A DNA stretch of 64,000 nucleotides from NCBI GenBank assembly GCA_026874595.1, contig CM049316.1, forward strand, positions 12,452,839-12,516,838. Direction: 5' to 3'. The notes under the pieces were generated by a model. That model was given only the letters and a program-made list of their open reading frames with translations. It was not told where the DNA came from and did no database searches. The position numbers and the translations under genes are program-made. Of this stretch, positions 24,823 to 37,300 are shown in pieces. Origin of the DNA: Sipunculus nudus. Lineage: Eukaryota; Annelida; Sipuncula; Golfingiida; Sipunculidae. Position 1 is the stretch's first letter, and every line of letters starts with the position of its first letter.

Positions 24823-25906
24823 GTTACACTACAAGGCTGCCTAATATCAAAACCACTGATTTGTTTTTTATCATATTTAGTATTCATATTTTTCCATACA
24901 TTTTCTATGAACATTTAAAAAATTAGGTCAGTATTGCTTTTGTTTTGAAGTAATGGGCCCAAATATAATGCAATTTAAAAAAATCTGGAAATATTTACTC
25001 ACTTAACATGAGAATTTGCTGAAGCTTGAGACTTTTTTATCAGGAATATATCTTTATTTAATAAAGATTCAATTGTTTACCCAAAATTAGATCTGAATTT
25101 TGCAAATTTTTCAAGTTATTAGCATAAATAAAAAATCAATACCTTAAATTTTGTCCAGCTTTGACAACCAACAGTTTGTATACTTTATTTGAAAAGATGT
25201 TTTTAATTTATCAAATTCACTGAATCTTTTATTTTATTTTGGTGAATAAAATAAACCATGTACTGAAAACTCCAATGTGCAAATTTTTTTAATAGTGATT
25301 CAAGGAATAATCTTGAAGATGCCATGTTGTGGCATTATTTTCTTTTTAAACTCAATTAAAAATTTGTGATTTAAAAATAATAAAATATATGTGTATGCAT
25401 AATATGACCCAATATGAGGTACACTCTGGATTGATAATGATTGCAACTTAGAAATCTGATATTTTAACTGATATTTTCAGATTTTTGTTCCAAATTTATA
25501 AAACTTGTAAATAAAAAAATGAATCCAATAAAAACTATTAAAGAAAAAAGTGCATATGCTAAAAATAGGCTTATATATGGATATGCTAAAAATAGGCTTG
25601 TATATAAACTTAAATGCATTAATCCCTTGAAAGTGAAATAAAGGTACTAGTCCATTCTGTCCACTTGCTTGTCTATCTGCAAATTTTTCATATGCATCAC
25701 AGTATCTCAAAATTTTTTACTGTTTTTCTTTATGACAGTCTTGTCAGAGTATTAAGTTTTGCAATCATATATTTAGAACTTTACTATTACAAGTAATAAA
25801 CCTCCCTTTCCCCTTAGCTTCTCTTATGCTTATATATACATGAAAAACGTTAGAATTTCTAACTTCAGCTGGGCGCCGAGACCCATGGGTCCCTTGTTTT
25901 TTTTTT
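24823..25906 (+). mobile_element. Element A, internally deleted copy
   Basis: Contains the AAGGCTGCCTAATATCAAAACC block, the TAATGGGCCCAAATATAATG block and the TTACCCAAAATTAGATCTGA block. It ends with CAGCTGGGCGCCGAGACC and CCATGGGTCCCTTG plus a T run. The same blocks occur in the same order in the larger copies at 46631-50651 (inverted) and 57527-61273. The left terminus seen in those copies is absent here. It is non-coding. Confidence 0.8.
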
Positions 25907-27420
25907 GTTGGGGGATGGGTGGGAGTTCATACACCTGGATACACTGCCAAATATACTTGAGTTTGTATGGATACTCTACATCAGTCATAGGTACATGGTT
26001 TGGTTGATTGACACTTATGTGTCACGGTATGGTGCAGTTGATACTTCTTGATTTACACTCATGCTTTTGTTGTTGTGATGTGTGTCTTTTTTTTATATTT
26101 ATATCATTATATCAAATACTCTCCTGTTGTTAGCTTTAATGAAATATTTAACATTCTTTGTATATATGGTAGAAATGGCATTCACACTGTCGTATAGAGC
26201 ACGGCATTGAATCAACACTGACAGATCTCCATTCTGTGGAAAATTAGTAAACTTTGATTAGTTAGAGATGGGAATTAAAATGCACAGTTAATCTATGTAA
26301 ATATACACCTTGCAGGCTGTTGCACACACATACACACAAAACTAACCTTCAGGCATTCCACAAGCACTGCACTTGTACTTGAAAAATGCAATAACATTTT
26401 TGGGAGGATAGTTGCTGCTGCCATCTATCAGCAGTTGAGCAAACTACATGCTGCTCTCTCTCTATGGACAATGTACCCATATTTTCCCCAAGAGTGGTAA
26501 TCCTGAAATATACTTGTAGTAACATATTCTTTTGTGAATTAAAAGAAATCTTCCATTTGGGGGCACAGTTGTATGGTAAGCAATGGGCTGAAGCCCTAGT
26601 AGGTATATATGCATGTGATATATAAAATGTATAACATATTGTTGTACTTAAAACACATTAATAACTTTAGTTGTTTTCAAGTACACCACAGTGTATTTGT
26701 TGCTATACATCGTTAATTAAATGTATAATGTAGGAATATTTGTTGTTTTCATTGACAAAGATACCCATTTTTCCTTGTTTACAAATTCCTCTCCAACATA
26801 TTTCTCTAATATTTCTTATTATGAAAATTGAGCTTTCCTTTCAGACAAACTTTACCTTAGATACTTCATTGCATGAGTAATTTACCCCCATCAGTCTTCC
26901 AGGAGAAAAAGGTAAATCTGGTGGGTTTATAGTCCAGTTCTACCAACCATGCAAGTCTTGCATATGTTCCCCTCCTGATCTTCAAGTTGCTCAATCGTTT
27001 AGCTTTTCTCAAAACATACACACCAACAGACACACTGAAAGAACATAGTGTTATTCTTTCTACATATTGCTGGCCCTAGGCCCATTGAACCAGGGCTCCC
27101 AAACAGGCTAAAAAAAGACATGCAAGAATTTTATGAGAGTACTTGAGGAAAAAATATAGGGAGTTTTCAGCAAAAATATTAACAGGACCATCTATCCCCA
27201 AGCGGCTCCTAAAGGTTTGCATTATTTGCTGAGATGGCTGAAATTATACGACTTACATAAGCAGTTCTACAAAGAGCTTAATGTGATCAGTGACAGTAGG
27301 TTTAAATTAAAATAATTCAGTAATAACTTTTATATCAAAAACACAATTGTGTAATTGGAAAATATGAGAGAATATTGTCCTAGTACTGGTATATAGGACA
27401 TAGGCGGTATTGGAACCCTT

Positions 27421-27556
27421 GCATTCACTTCTGTTTGGAGAGCGCACCCTTGTGAGGAAAGGCCATTAGTCTGAAGCACAGAAGACCAAACAGGATGCAA
27501 ACCTAGTCTTGCAGTAAAAAGTCAAGCGACCTTACCATTACACCACCACCCTCCAC
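27421..27556 (-). mobile_element. tRNA-derived SINE, copy 1
   Basis: Read on the minus strand, the copy opens with GTGGAGGGTGGTGGTGTAAT and a box-A-like GGTAAGGTCGCTTGACT, then a degraded box B (GGTTTGCATCC). It shares the end GAGAGCGCACCCTTGTG (plus strand) with copy 2. The layout is that of a tRNA head followed by a short unrelated part. Polymerase III promotion is inferred from the boxes. Confidence 0.6.
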
Positions 27557-28435
27557 AAAAATAGATTTGCCAGTTCAAGTTGACAAATAAAAGAACATTA
27601 CCAGTACACGTAAACAAATAATATAAACAACACATTTTAAATAATATTTTATTAACAGATGGTTATAGAAGCATATGTGCACCAACACTGATGTGACAAC
27701 GATAAACCATAAAGCAAAAGTTTGCTTTGTAACTGATTCCACAAAATGAAAAGAAATGTCTGAATTACACTCCTCACATAGTAGTTCTACTCTGAACCAT
27801 TCCAGATCTTTGTTAGAACCACTGCATTGTGCATCCAGTCCCAAGAATAGACCTACAAGACAGGGGTGTTGTGGGTTGAAAATTGGGAGCTGGATGCACA
27901 ATGTGATAAAACACCATTGGTCAGATTACAATTCTGTCTGAGCCCTGGTGGTGAAACTTCGAAAATCTTGCTATACAAAGCAGCAGTAAAAACAAAAGAG
28001 ATTTAGAATGAGTGCAGTGTATATCCTCCAGTGAGGAGTGTATGACTGAAGGAGTATTACAGCTGTTTAGCACCTGCACACTGGTGTCCATGGTAGAACA
28101 CAAAATCCTGGCTAATATTATATGTTTAATATGAATGACTTTGGTAGTAATCCATCTACACTGCAACAAGAATACATGACTGTTATAAAAAACAGAACTT
28201 ACGAGTCAGCTGAGTCCCTGTTAAAAAAAAAGAAGGTTAAGGTGGTGGTTTATAATCTGGTATCACCGACGATGTCTGTCTCATCTGATTTTACACTTTG
28301 CCTTCCTAGTCTTTCTAGAACTGTTCATTCTTGGATCTTTCTCAGCTCCCTGGGAGCATACAACCCAAGCAGTAATTTCAGGAGCAAGGAGGTTCTACAT
28401 TCTACATTTGCCTGCAGCCCATAACCAGTACCTTC

Positions 28436-28577
28436 ACTCCTGGGGAGAGAGAGCGCACCCTTGTGGTTAAGACTTTGGCTAAAGGTCCGAGCACAGATTC
28501 CAGTCAGAACTGGACATGAACCCCTTAATCTTGTGGTCACAAGTCCAACGCCCTATCCACAATGCCACCCTGCTCCA
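28436..28577 (-). mobile_element. tRNA-derived SINE, copy 2
   Basis: On the minus strand: GTGGAGCAGGGTGGCATTGT, then the box-A-like TGGATAGGGCGTTGGACT, then the box-B-like GGTTCATGTCC. This is the spacing of a tRNA gene, but there is no credible full cloverleaf. It has the same orientation as copy 1, about 1 kb away, but clear divergence from it makes a simple local duplication unlikely. Confidence 0.65.
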
Positions 28578-31169
28578 CAGATTACAGAGTTTTAAATTAT
28601 AAGTTTGGTTTATCAAAACTGCAAATAATCAGCAAAACATTACAAATGCAGATAGCCTCTCCTGTCTTATCAAAAACCTTTGAATATTTTTTTTCAAATC
28701 ATCTTATTATCTGCATGTGTGCCTGCTTTCTTTATACAAATAGCTTCAGCATGAATATTCTGAGAATCAGTGTGACTAATGCCCTTAAAATTCCTCTCAT
28801 AATAAAATTCAAATTTTACAAACTTAAATATGCAAAGTCTGGGCTGGCTAAGATGTTCATACAGATTATCTCATCCAAGATACAGTCTCTACATAATTAC
28901 TTAGCTAGCTACACAGCTAGCTAGACAACAGAATTAGTTTCACCAGTGGTTAACATCTGGCATTGTCAGGACAATCCACTAACTTGTAAATTCATTTAAA
29001 CAACCAGACAGAACTAATCAAGCATTCTTAAGGGTGTGTAAACACTGATAAAGATTCTTCAATGGCCACTCTGGTTTGACAGGCTTTGAAATGTACTGTT
29101 GTCTCACATTTAGGCCTCACAAAAAAATTCACTGGGAACAAAATAATGGTGCGAGTAGGAAAATATTTTTTTTACTGGTCAAGATATATGCCAGCTTGAT
29201 GAGAAATACAAAAATTTGCTTCAATTCTTGAAACAGTGTAAATGAACAACAGAACTGTAAGTCCATTTTTCATACCTTTAAAAAAATAAGAATTCTTTTT
29301 GGGGAATCTGTGCCATAGCAACAATTGGCAACATTATCAATGACCTTCATTTGCAAAAAAAATATAACATTTTTTTGTATGGCCAAAGTCTTAACAGGAC
29401 TGTTGCTACTTCAGTTCACCTGTTATATTAAGATATCCGAATCTCCAAATGGCCCCCATGTTGAGACTTGAAATCACAATATAGTACATGGAAGTGACAT
29501 CAGATATAGCCTGTTAGTATCTTTTTAGGTGTCAGGTAGAAATCATTACTCAGAAAACATACATTAACTTTGTTAAGATCAATGAGATCAAAGATCAATG
29601 AGGAATTTCTGTCACTGTGTTGTAAATATACAAACTTGTATATATATTTGTAAAGCAGGGAAAAAAGTCACATCCTTGCTATAGAAACCTGCCATCCAAA
29701 CCCCTACAAGGGTGAAAATAAATAATAATTCTTACTGTATATGGAACACAAATAAATAAATAGTGCACAAGAACTTGACTAGAGAACAAAAATAAGGTAA
29801 AGTTATCAACTGGTGTAGTTGAAAATAATACTGATTTGACATTTTTATCAGAGCATTTGGTTAAATGAGATTCAGAATTTGTAAAGGAAGTTCTATAAAT
29901 CCTAACTGACCTATGGCAAGATGGCACAGTCTCATATATGTCATGTTGGTCTGTATGAACACACTGTTATCAATTAACATGCAGATTATTACATGTTAAA
30001 CCCCAAAACACATGCTACATATTTGTTTGGCTGTGAAGTGCTGAGTTCTGCTGTGTCCTCACAGTACACCAATCACAATACACCCATGAAATTTTATAAT
30101 CATTCTGCTATTTGTAAATATAAATATCCTTGCAATACTGTTTGGGTAAATAAATGTTCAGAAAGGTTTGTAACTTTGTCCCACTCACATGACTTGATTA
30201 TGTATATATTATTAATCAATGCAGGCAACAATGATCTGGTCAAAATGAACCATACAAATGGATATGGAAATATACTGGCCTTTGAACATTTTTATAACAA
30301 CTCCTCACATGAAATTAAGGAAAAGATGAGACCTTCTTTTGTATATCATTTGGTAGATTGATGAAAGTGCTTATCTTACATTCAATAAACTGCAACATTC
30401 TATCAGTATTATTAGATATTGCACTTATTAAGGGTCTGTATGGAGAACAGACCAAAAATTCATTGTCAGTTTTGACAGATTCTACATCTCAGTGAAATGA
30501 TCCCTTATTTTAAACAATTATACAATATAAGATCAAAATAAGATTTCCCCATCATTAATTATTCACATGCCAATAAAAAGCACTATATTAATTCCATTGT
30601 TCAACCAACAACCAGCAGTCAAATATTGTATGATAAGATAGCTGGTTTCCAGAATCTGACTGGTATGCTGATTTATAATAATCACAGACAAGTAAACACA
30701 GGCAGAGTAACAGGTATTTCAAAAATAGCCCATCTGTTCTCCACAAAAGTATGTAGTTTTCAAAACAGTATGATATGGGTATAAATAGGGGCTATGTAGG
30801 AGTGCCACTCGCCACTATAATTGCTAACCAGTGGAGCTGTGGCCATATTCACAACCTTTGCGCGAGATGGCCTAAAACGGCTTCTCAATATAATACAATG
30901 GAGATCCAATCATCTCTGATTTTACTGGTACTTTTGGCTCCAATGAAGCCTGGCTTGCTCAGTACAACAATAAACATGGGTTACAATGATGCATAAGTGA
31001 TCATAGTGCATTCTTTACTTGTTAAAAAATAATTTATATATACTTAAATAATTTACACATATCTAATGTTTTCTACTTATGTTAAAACAGTATTCATAAT
31101 TGACTGTCGTACTGTTGCATGTTGCTGTTAACATATGAATCCTCCTTTCAAAATAGTAGCAGAGCCAAC

Positions 31170-31605
31170 TACTGTGGTTGCCTTTTTGTTCGCGAGGGTT
31201 TAAATTTCGCGATATTCGCGAATGGGAACTAATCGCGAAAATGAAACCTTCGGGAATAATCGGCCAATTGAGAATGTCCTTCTTATTTAGTGTAATCAAT
31301 ACTTGTATGGTAATAGGTTAAAACAGAGAGAATTTTTTTAATAAATTACATCCTTGCAGGTATAGGGAAATGTGAGCCTTAAATTTGAACTAAACCACCT
31401 ATGCTGTGTGGGCGGGCCTATCATTATATAAGAAAATGTCACAAACTCATGACTTATTCTCATTTTATAATACACACAGGTATATGGCTTTGCCAAAGAT
31501 TTGATATAGGTTCTTGTGAGATCGCGAAAATGAAACCCTCGCAAAACATTAAAATTGGAAAAATCGCGAAATTTCTGCCTCGCGAATATGAAACCAACCA
31601 CAGTA
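31170..31605. mobile_element. MITE with about 45-bp terminal inverted repeats
   Basis: The left end begins TACTGTGGTTGCC and runs through TTCGCGAGGG to AAATTTCGCGAT. The right end mirrors it, finishing CCAACCACAGTA, with TTCGCGAGG and AAATTTCGCGAT in the arm. TCGCGAA motifs recur inside both arms. It is non-coding, 436 bp, and probably inserted at a TA target. The transposase family cannot be assigned from the ends alone. Confidence 0.8.
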
Positions 31606-34212
31606 TATCTTTAAGAATAAATATATTTACAAGATTTTAGCAAAATAAGGCAATGATATGGTTGAAGCAATAAAACCAAGCAGATTTACCCCAGTTTCAA
31701 TTTTGTATCATATTTTTCAACATTATAACATAATATCATATTTCTTTTAAATATAGAATAAGAAATAATGTTTTCTAGCAATCTGAATTTTATCCAATCT
31801 CTACAGAAAATTATTAAATGCTTTAAAATGTTGAAAGCTTAGTCTGCCTTTTTAGTTTGAGTCTTCTGCTTCTCAAATACTACTGTGATAAAAAAAAAAC
31901 ATGCAATAAGCATCAAGGCTGGCACAATTTATCAATACTGATAAACCAATAAATGACATGTATGATTATAGGTGGCTCTGACAGGAACTGTTACCATAAA
32001 TTAGGCATACAATCTTGATTAACTTGTACAATAAAACATCTTTGGTCTAGTAATTTTTTGGATGATGGGAAACATTGCAATATATTGGTTTATTTTATTA
32101 ATGAAAAAAAGATACATGCTTTTAAATTGACTGTGTTATACTTTGATACTTCCTCAAATATAGTTCAACCAAGTATTTGTTGCTGGCTTTCTGTAAGTTG
32201 CAGTTTTTTAAATTTCTTTTTAAAATTCTCTTCTCATAAAATTACTGATATTTTATCATTAACTGACCACCAAACCTGTTCCAATAACTGATATGAACAT
32301 TCCTCATCATACCAGCTCCTTTCTGAAATTCTGTTTCTAATATCCAATTCCATTTTAAGGTAACATCCCTGGCTAAAACCACTTCATTAACAATCATCTT
32401 ACTTACAATAATAGTTATATTTGAGCTTAATGTTGAATCCCATGATGCATAAACAAATAAAATTTTAATCTTATATTTAAACAAGAAATAGACATGGGAG
32501 ATGAGCAAACAAATAATGTCTTGGGATATTGTCATGTTGTTCGATATAAGGTATGGCTTTTAATGGGAGTTCAGACCAATTAAAATCTTGAAAATCAAAT
32601 TTTTATATTCAAATATTTTTTACATATGGTGATTCACTGATACACATACCATTAGACTGTTCACTGCGATAGATGTTAAATATCAAAGCATCTTTAACCT
32701 AAAATAACTACTGGATGGAATATTTTTATTATCAAAGGGGTTCTAGCAAGGGATGCCACCTTAATAACTGCTGAACGAGCAACATATGCATATAGCTGTA
32801 TCACTGTATTCTGTATTCTATAGATACTGCTTTAATATCAAAATAATCCCAACCCACAATAACAGAAACACAATATAATGATATGACATGATGCTAAATA
32901 AATAAAGAGAGAATTATACAGATATAGAAAGGCAGTGTTATATGTGATACTGCAAGCAGGCAAGGTCACACAAACAAAAATTAATGTTCAATGGACTAGG
33001 AACAAGAGATATGGTGCAAGTGGCAAATTCTTCTCCTCTTTAATTACATTTCAAGTCAAGATACAATATGTGAATTGTGCCAGCTTGCCTAGAAAATACA
33101 TAATGTACTTCAGTTCTTGAAATGATATATATGTTTAACAACCTTATCTTCATTTGCAAGAAAAATGGTCCATAAAAAATATGAGCAGCTAATCCATAGA
33201 ACAATAATTTTTTTGTGTGTGCCTTAATAGCCACAAAAAACTGAGGGTTTGCTTGTTAAAGCCAAGTCAAAATGTTTGGTTGAGCTATAGCTGTTAGTTC
33301 TACCTGTATTATTGTCTACCTCATACACAGGAATCCAACCATCCATCTCAGTATGGTAACTTTAACAGACAAACATGACAATATGATACTCGGTGTTTGT
33401 TACTTATTCTGCATCAAGTGGAACAAATAATTCCAAAATTGCACAAAATGAGTGCAAACTGTGATGAAACCATGAAATTTGGTACAAAGTCTTTAACCCC
33501 ATAATCTAAAATCAAGACCTGATCATGCTGATTGTCTGAAAATTTTTATAACGGTTGCTAGATTTTCAACTGGCTGCTTATCAAATCACTGCATAAATCT
33601 GTTTAAGTAATAGCACCTGCAACCAGCAAGTTATTTGAACTTGGGATTGTACAGTACTAAATTAATGAATAACTATTGAAAATTAATCTGAAACTTTTCA
33701 AAGATGGCCATCACTATTCCAGGCTGTCAAGTGTCCTATTCATTCGACTTTTCTGGCTTTTTATTCCTATTTTCATACTTTTTCTTGAAAATTTCTTTTT
33801 TGTTTTGTTTGTAAAACGTAGTATTAAAATGCTGTGAATCACTGTAATATTTGCCCACGGGGTGCTTTGAGTAAACTTTAGGGAAATTTTGAGTAAACTG
33901 CAGGAAGTAAAAATTATGCAACACAACAAAAATTTACAATGTTTTCTGTTTATCAAGAATGAGCATGATGTTGTCATGTGTGGTTACAGTCCTACTTTAG
34001 TACTACTTTAACCTTCCAATTTCCTACTTTGTTCTACTTATCCAATATTGCCAGTCCTATTTTTGTCCTACATTTGCCTGACATACTTTTTTTTCTCTAC
34101 ACTACCATCATGATAAATCAATTCAGTCTTGAGACAATGATTTTAGATTACAGGGTTAAAAAGCTTATGTACAAAATTTCTTTCTTAAATTACATTCTGC
34201 ACTTCAAATTCT

Positions 34213-34218
34213 TTTATT
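34213..34218 (-). promoter_or_regulatory. Candidate poly(A) signal of the MARVEL gene
   Basis: TTTATT on the plus strand reads AATAAA on the gene strand, about 115 nt past the stop codon. It is the first such hexamer downstream that I noticed. A longer UTR is equally possible. Confidence 0.3.
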
Positions 34219-34330
34219 CCATCTCTTTATGCATGGCATGTGAAAGTAAAACCAGCGATCTCTCAGGTGGTCATTATCTGTACTGAAGGATTTTTTCACA
34301 CGGAATGTTGCTATCAATTTTGATGAGTCC

Positions 34331-37300
34331 TCAAACTTTCGCTGCCCTACTTGACACTTTGACGGCTGCCCACCTCTCCGGCCGCTGTGCCCCACCCCCT
34401 TTCCATTCTCTGTAGTTGTAAAAAGCTAGAATACTGTATAGTAGCAGGTTGATATAGCCCAGAACCTGAAATGTCAAGATAAACATCTAAGCGTAAACAT
34501 ATACACATACATGATACACTGATCACAGATGTGTGTATGGTAGTGTTTAATTAACCACAGTAGCTATGGGCTAATGTACAGTTTAAGTTTGTGTATGGTA
34601 GCATTTTACAAATAAACAAAGCTAACTTTTGTATGGTTGCATTTTACTGACAGACCATGTATGTGTATGGTACAATTTTACTTACAATAGTAGGTGTGAG
34701 CTGATGTATGTTTTTAGAATTGTATGGTAGTGATCAACTGATGACAGCAGCAATGAGCTGATGTACGATTCTACTTTGTGTATGGAAGTAATTTACTAAC
34801 AACAGTAGCTGTGAGTAGATGTTGGTTCTGGTTTGTGTATGGTAGCATTTTATTTACAAAACAGTAACAACTAGAATACAGGCAGTGGACAAGCAACTAA
34901 ATGTTTCTCCCAAATCACAGAGGCATGGGTAAAGTAAGGCATTGAATGTTCCTGATTAAAATCCTCTTATATGTGATATGAGCAATTCTCACCCAAAACA
35001 AAAGCATAGATGAACAACATGCAAAAAACAATTACAGATGGCATCACCAGACTTGCGGAGATGGAGGTATCCAAGATCTATGGACATGAATTAATTCAGG
35101 CCAGTACAGCAAACCACTCCCGAGAAAAGGGTAATAATATATTCTGCAAAACGTGAAGGTAGATGGTACCACCTGTCTGATCTACAAAAACCTTTCCAAA
35201 ATGGATGGACATGCAAAATTTCAGACCAATACATTGAACCAACCACTAAAAAGAACAGATGGCAAATGCATAGATGGACTGGGAGATGGAGGTATCCAAG
35301 ATCTATGGACATGCACCATTTCAGGCAAATACAGCAAATAACTCCTGAGAAAAGGGCATTAATTAATTCTAGGAAAACAGGAAGGTAGGTGGCACCACCT
35401 GTCTGATCTACAAGAAAACTCTCCAAGATGGATGGACATGCCAAATTTCAGACCAATACAATAAAATACTCCTGAGATATGAGCAATAAACACTGAAAGC
35501 AAACAATTCCTGATGGCGCCGCCAGTCTTAAATATCCAAGATAGAGGTATCCAAGATCTATGGACATGCACCATTTCAGGCCAATACAGCAAATAACTCC
35601 TGAGAAAAGGGCATTAATTAATTCTAGGAAAACGGGAAGGTAGGTGGCACTACCTGTCTGATCTACAAGAAAACTCTCCAAGATGGATGGAAATGCCAAA
35701 TTCAGACCAATACAATGAAACACTCCTGAGATATGAGCAATATCCACTGAAAGCAAACAATTCCAGATGGCGCCACCAGTCTTAAATATCCAAGATAGAG
35801 GTATCCAAGATCTATGGATATGCACAATTTCAGCAGAATACACTGAACCAACCACTAAGACAAACAGATGGCAAACACATAGATGGATGCCGCACAATAA
35901 CCATTGTAGGTTTTGCCACTAGTCTTAAGTTCAAGATGGAGATATCCAAGATCTATGGGCATGCAAAATTTCAGCTCAATGCACTGATCCACTCCTGAGA
36001 TATGGGCTTTTGTCTAAAAGATGCCCAAATTCATACTGCACATAAAGGATTGCAGGTGGCACCACAAGTCTTTGTTATGCAAAACTACATAGGTGAACGA
36101 ATTTATGCCGGGTTTTGGAAAGATTGGTATAAGGGTTTAAGAAAAGTTCTCCGCAAACATACACCATGGAGGCATAGGAGGCGACAGAACCTGGTCAAAA
36201 ACATAGTATCTGCAAAACTTTGTTTATATAGGCGGATACAATAAGCTGAGATATGTTTCAAGGTTTTGTAAGGTAGTATTTTACTTACAACAGTAGCTAT
36301 GAGCTGATGTATGGTTCTCTCTCTAATATGACCATCCAGTTTCTGATTGTAGTCAATGGCACTAGCGACCAGTGATGTACCAAACAGGAACATGAATGAT
36401 AAAAAGCTGTAGGCTACAACATTCTGCAACAGATGAACACAATATTCCATCAATATAACCAACACACAGCCATGTTTACAGAAAGGGCAGGGACCAAGCA
36501 AAAAGCTGAAAAAGATATTTCATCTATTTAAACCGGAGCTGCTCCATTAGACTAAATCCATGAAGAGATTATTTTGCAGTCCTGTTAATAATGCCATAAA
36601 TCATGTTATGAGAGGTTTCTTCACACATTTTTCTTGTAAAAGTTTGTAATCAGAGTATCCCAATGTACAAATTTTATATCACATTCAAAATCTTACCAAT
36701 CATCCAGTCAATCTTAGGATCAAACTACCATGTCCAGAGACTATGAATAATAAAAGAAAGAATCTGCAATTATTCTTAAATTCCACAAAACTGAGATTTT
36801 CTATTTTCAATATATTTTTATCATTTTTCAGATAATATGACTGAATAAATTACATTCAGTCGAGTGGCTGTAACCCATTGCTTACATAAATGAATCCTTA
36901 GCTACAGTCCAAAGCCTCAGTGATTTTCTGAATTCATGTTAATAAATCTACCACAATAGTGACAGAAACATCATGACATCAAGTAAATATAAATATTAAG
37001 TACAATAATTGAAGAGTTAGATCACTACACTAAGTAATGATGCCAGCTAGGTCATAGGTCATCAGGTGGTATGTTACCGAACTTGAAACCTGATATATAG
37101 TAGAATCCAGTTATCAGAAATATTAAGAAGAATCAAATTTACCACAACATCAAGTTCATTTAATTTGTTTGGATAAACATGGGAACTTATCCATGTCTTG
37201 GCAATTTGAAAATCACAGGATTTATACAAAAATGCAGATGTTATGTTCAATTCAGATATAAAGGTCTCCGGTCTGGGTTGGCAAAATAGCACATGCTGAG

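Larger units (their letters stand above)
25907..34330. other. AT-rich intergenic or UTR-like stretch
   Basis: No exon with convincing splice sites or family resemblance was seen on either strand. The longest frame (29993-30361 +, 122 codons) has unremarkable composition and resembles nothing I know. Two SINEs and one MITE are listed separately. Part of it may be 3' UTR of the MARVEL gene to its right or distal KIF15 3' sequence. Confidence 0.6.

Noticed and set aside
29993-30361. 122-codon plus-strand ORF as a gene
   Set aside because: No family resemblance, no coding-like bias and no splice partners; it is compatible with chance in a long intergenic stretch.
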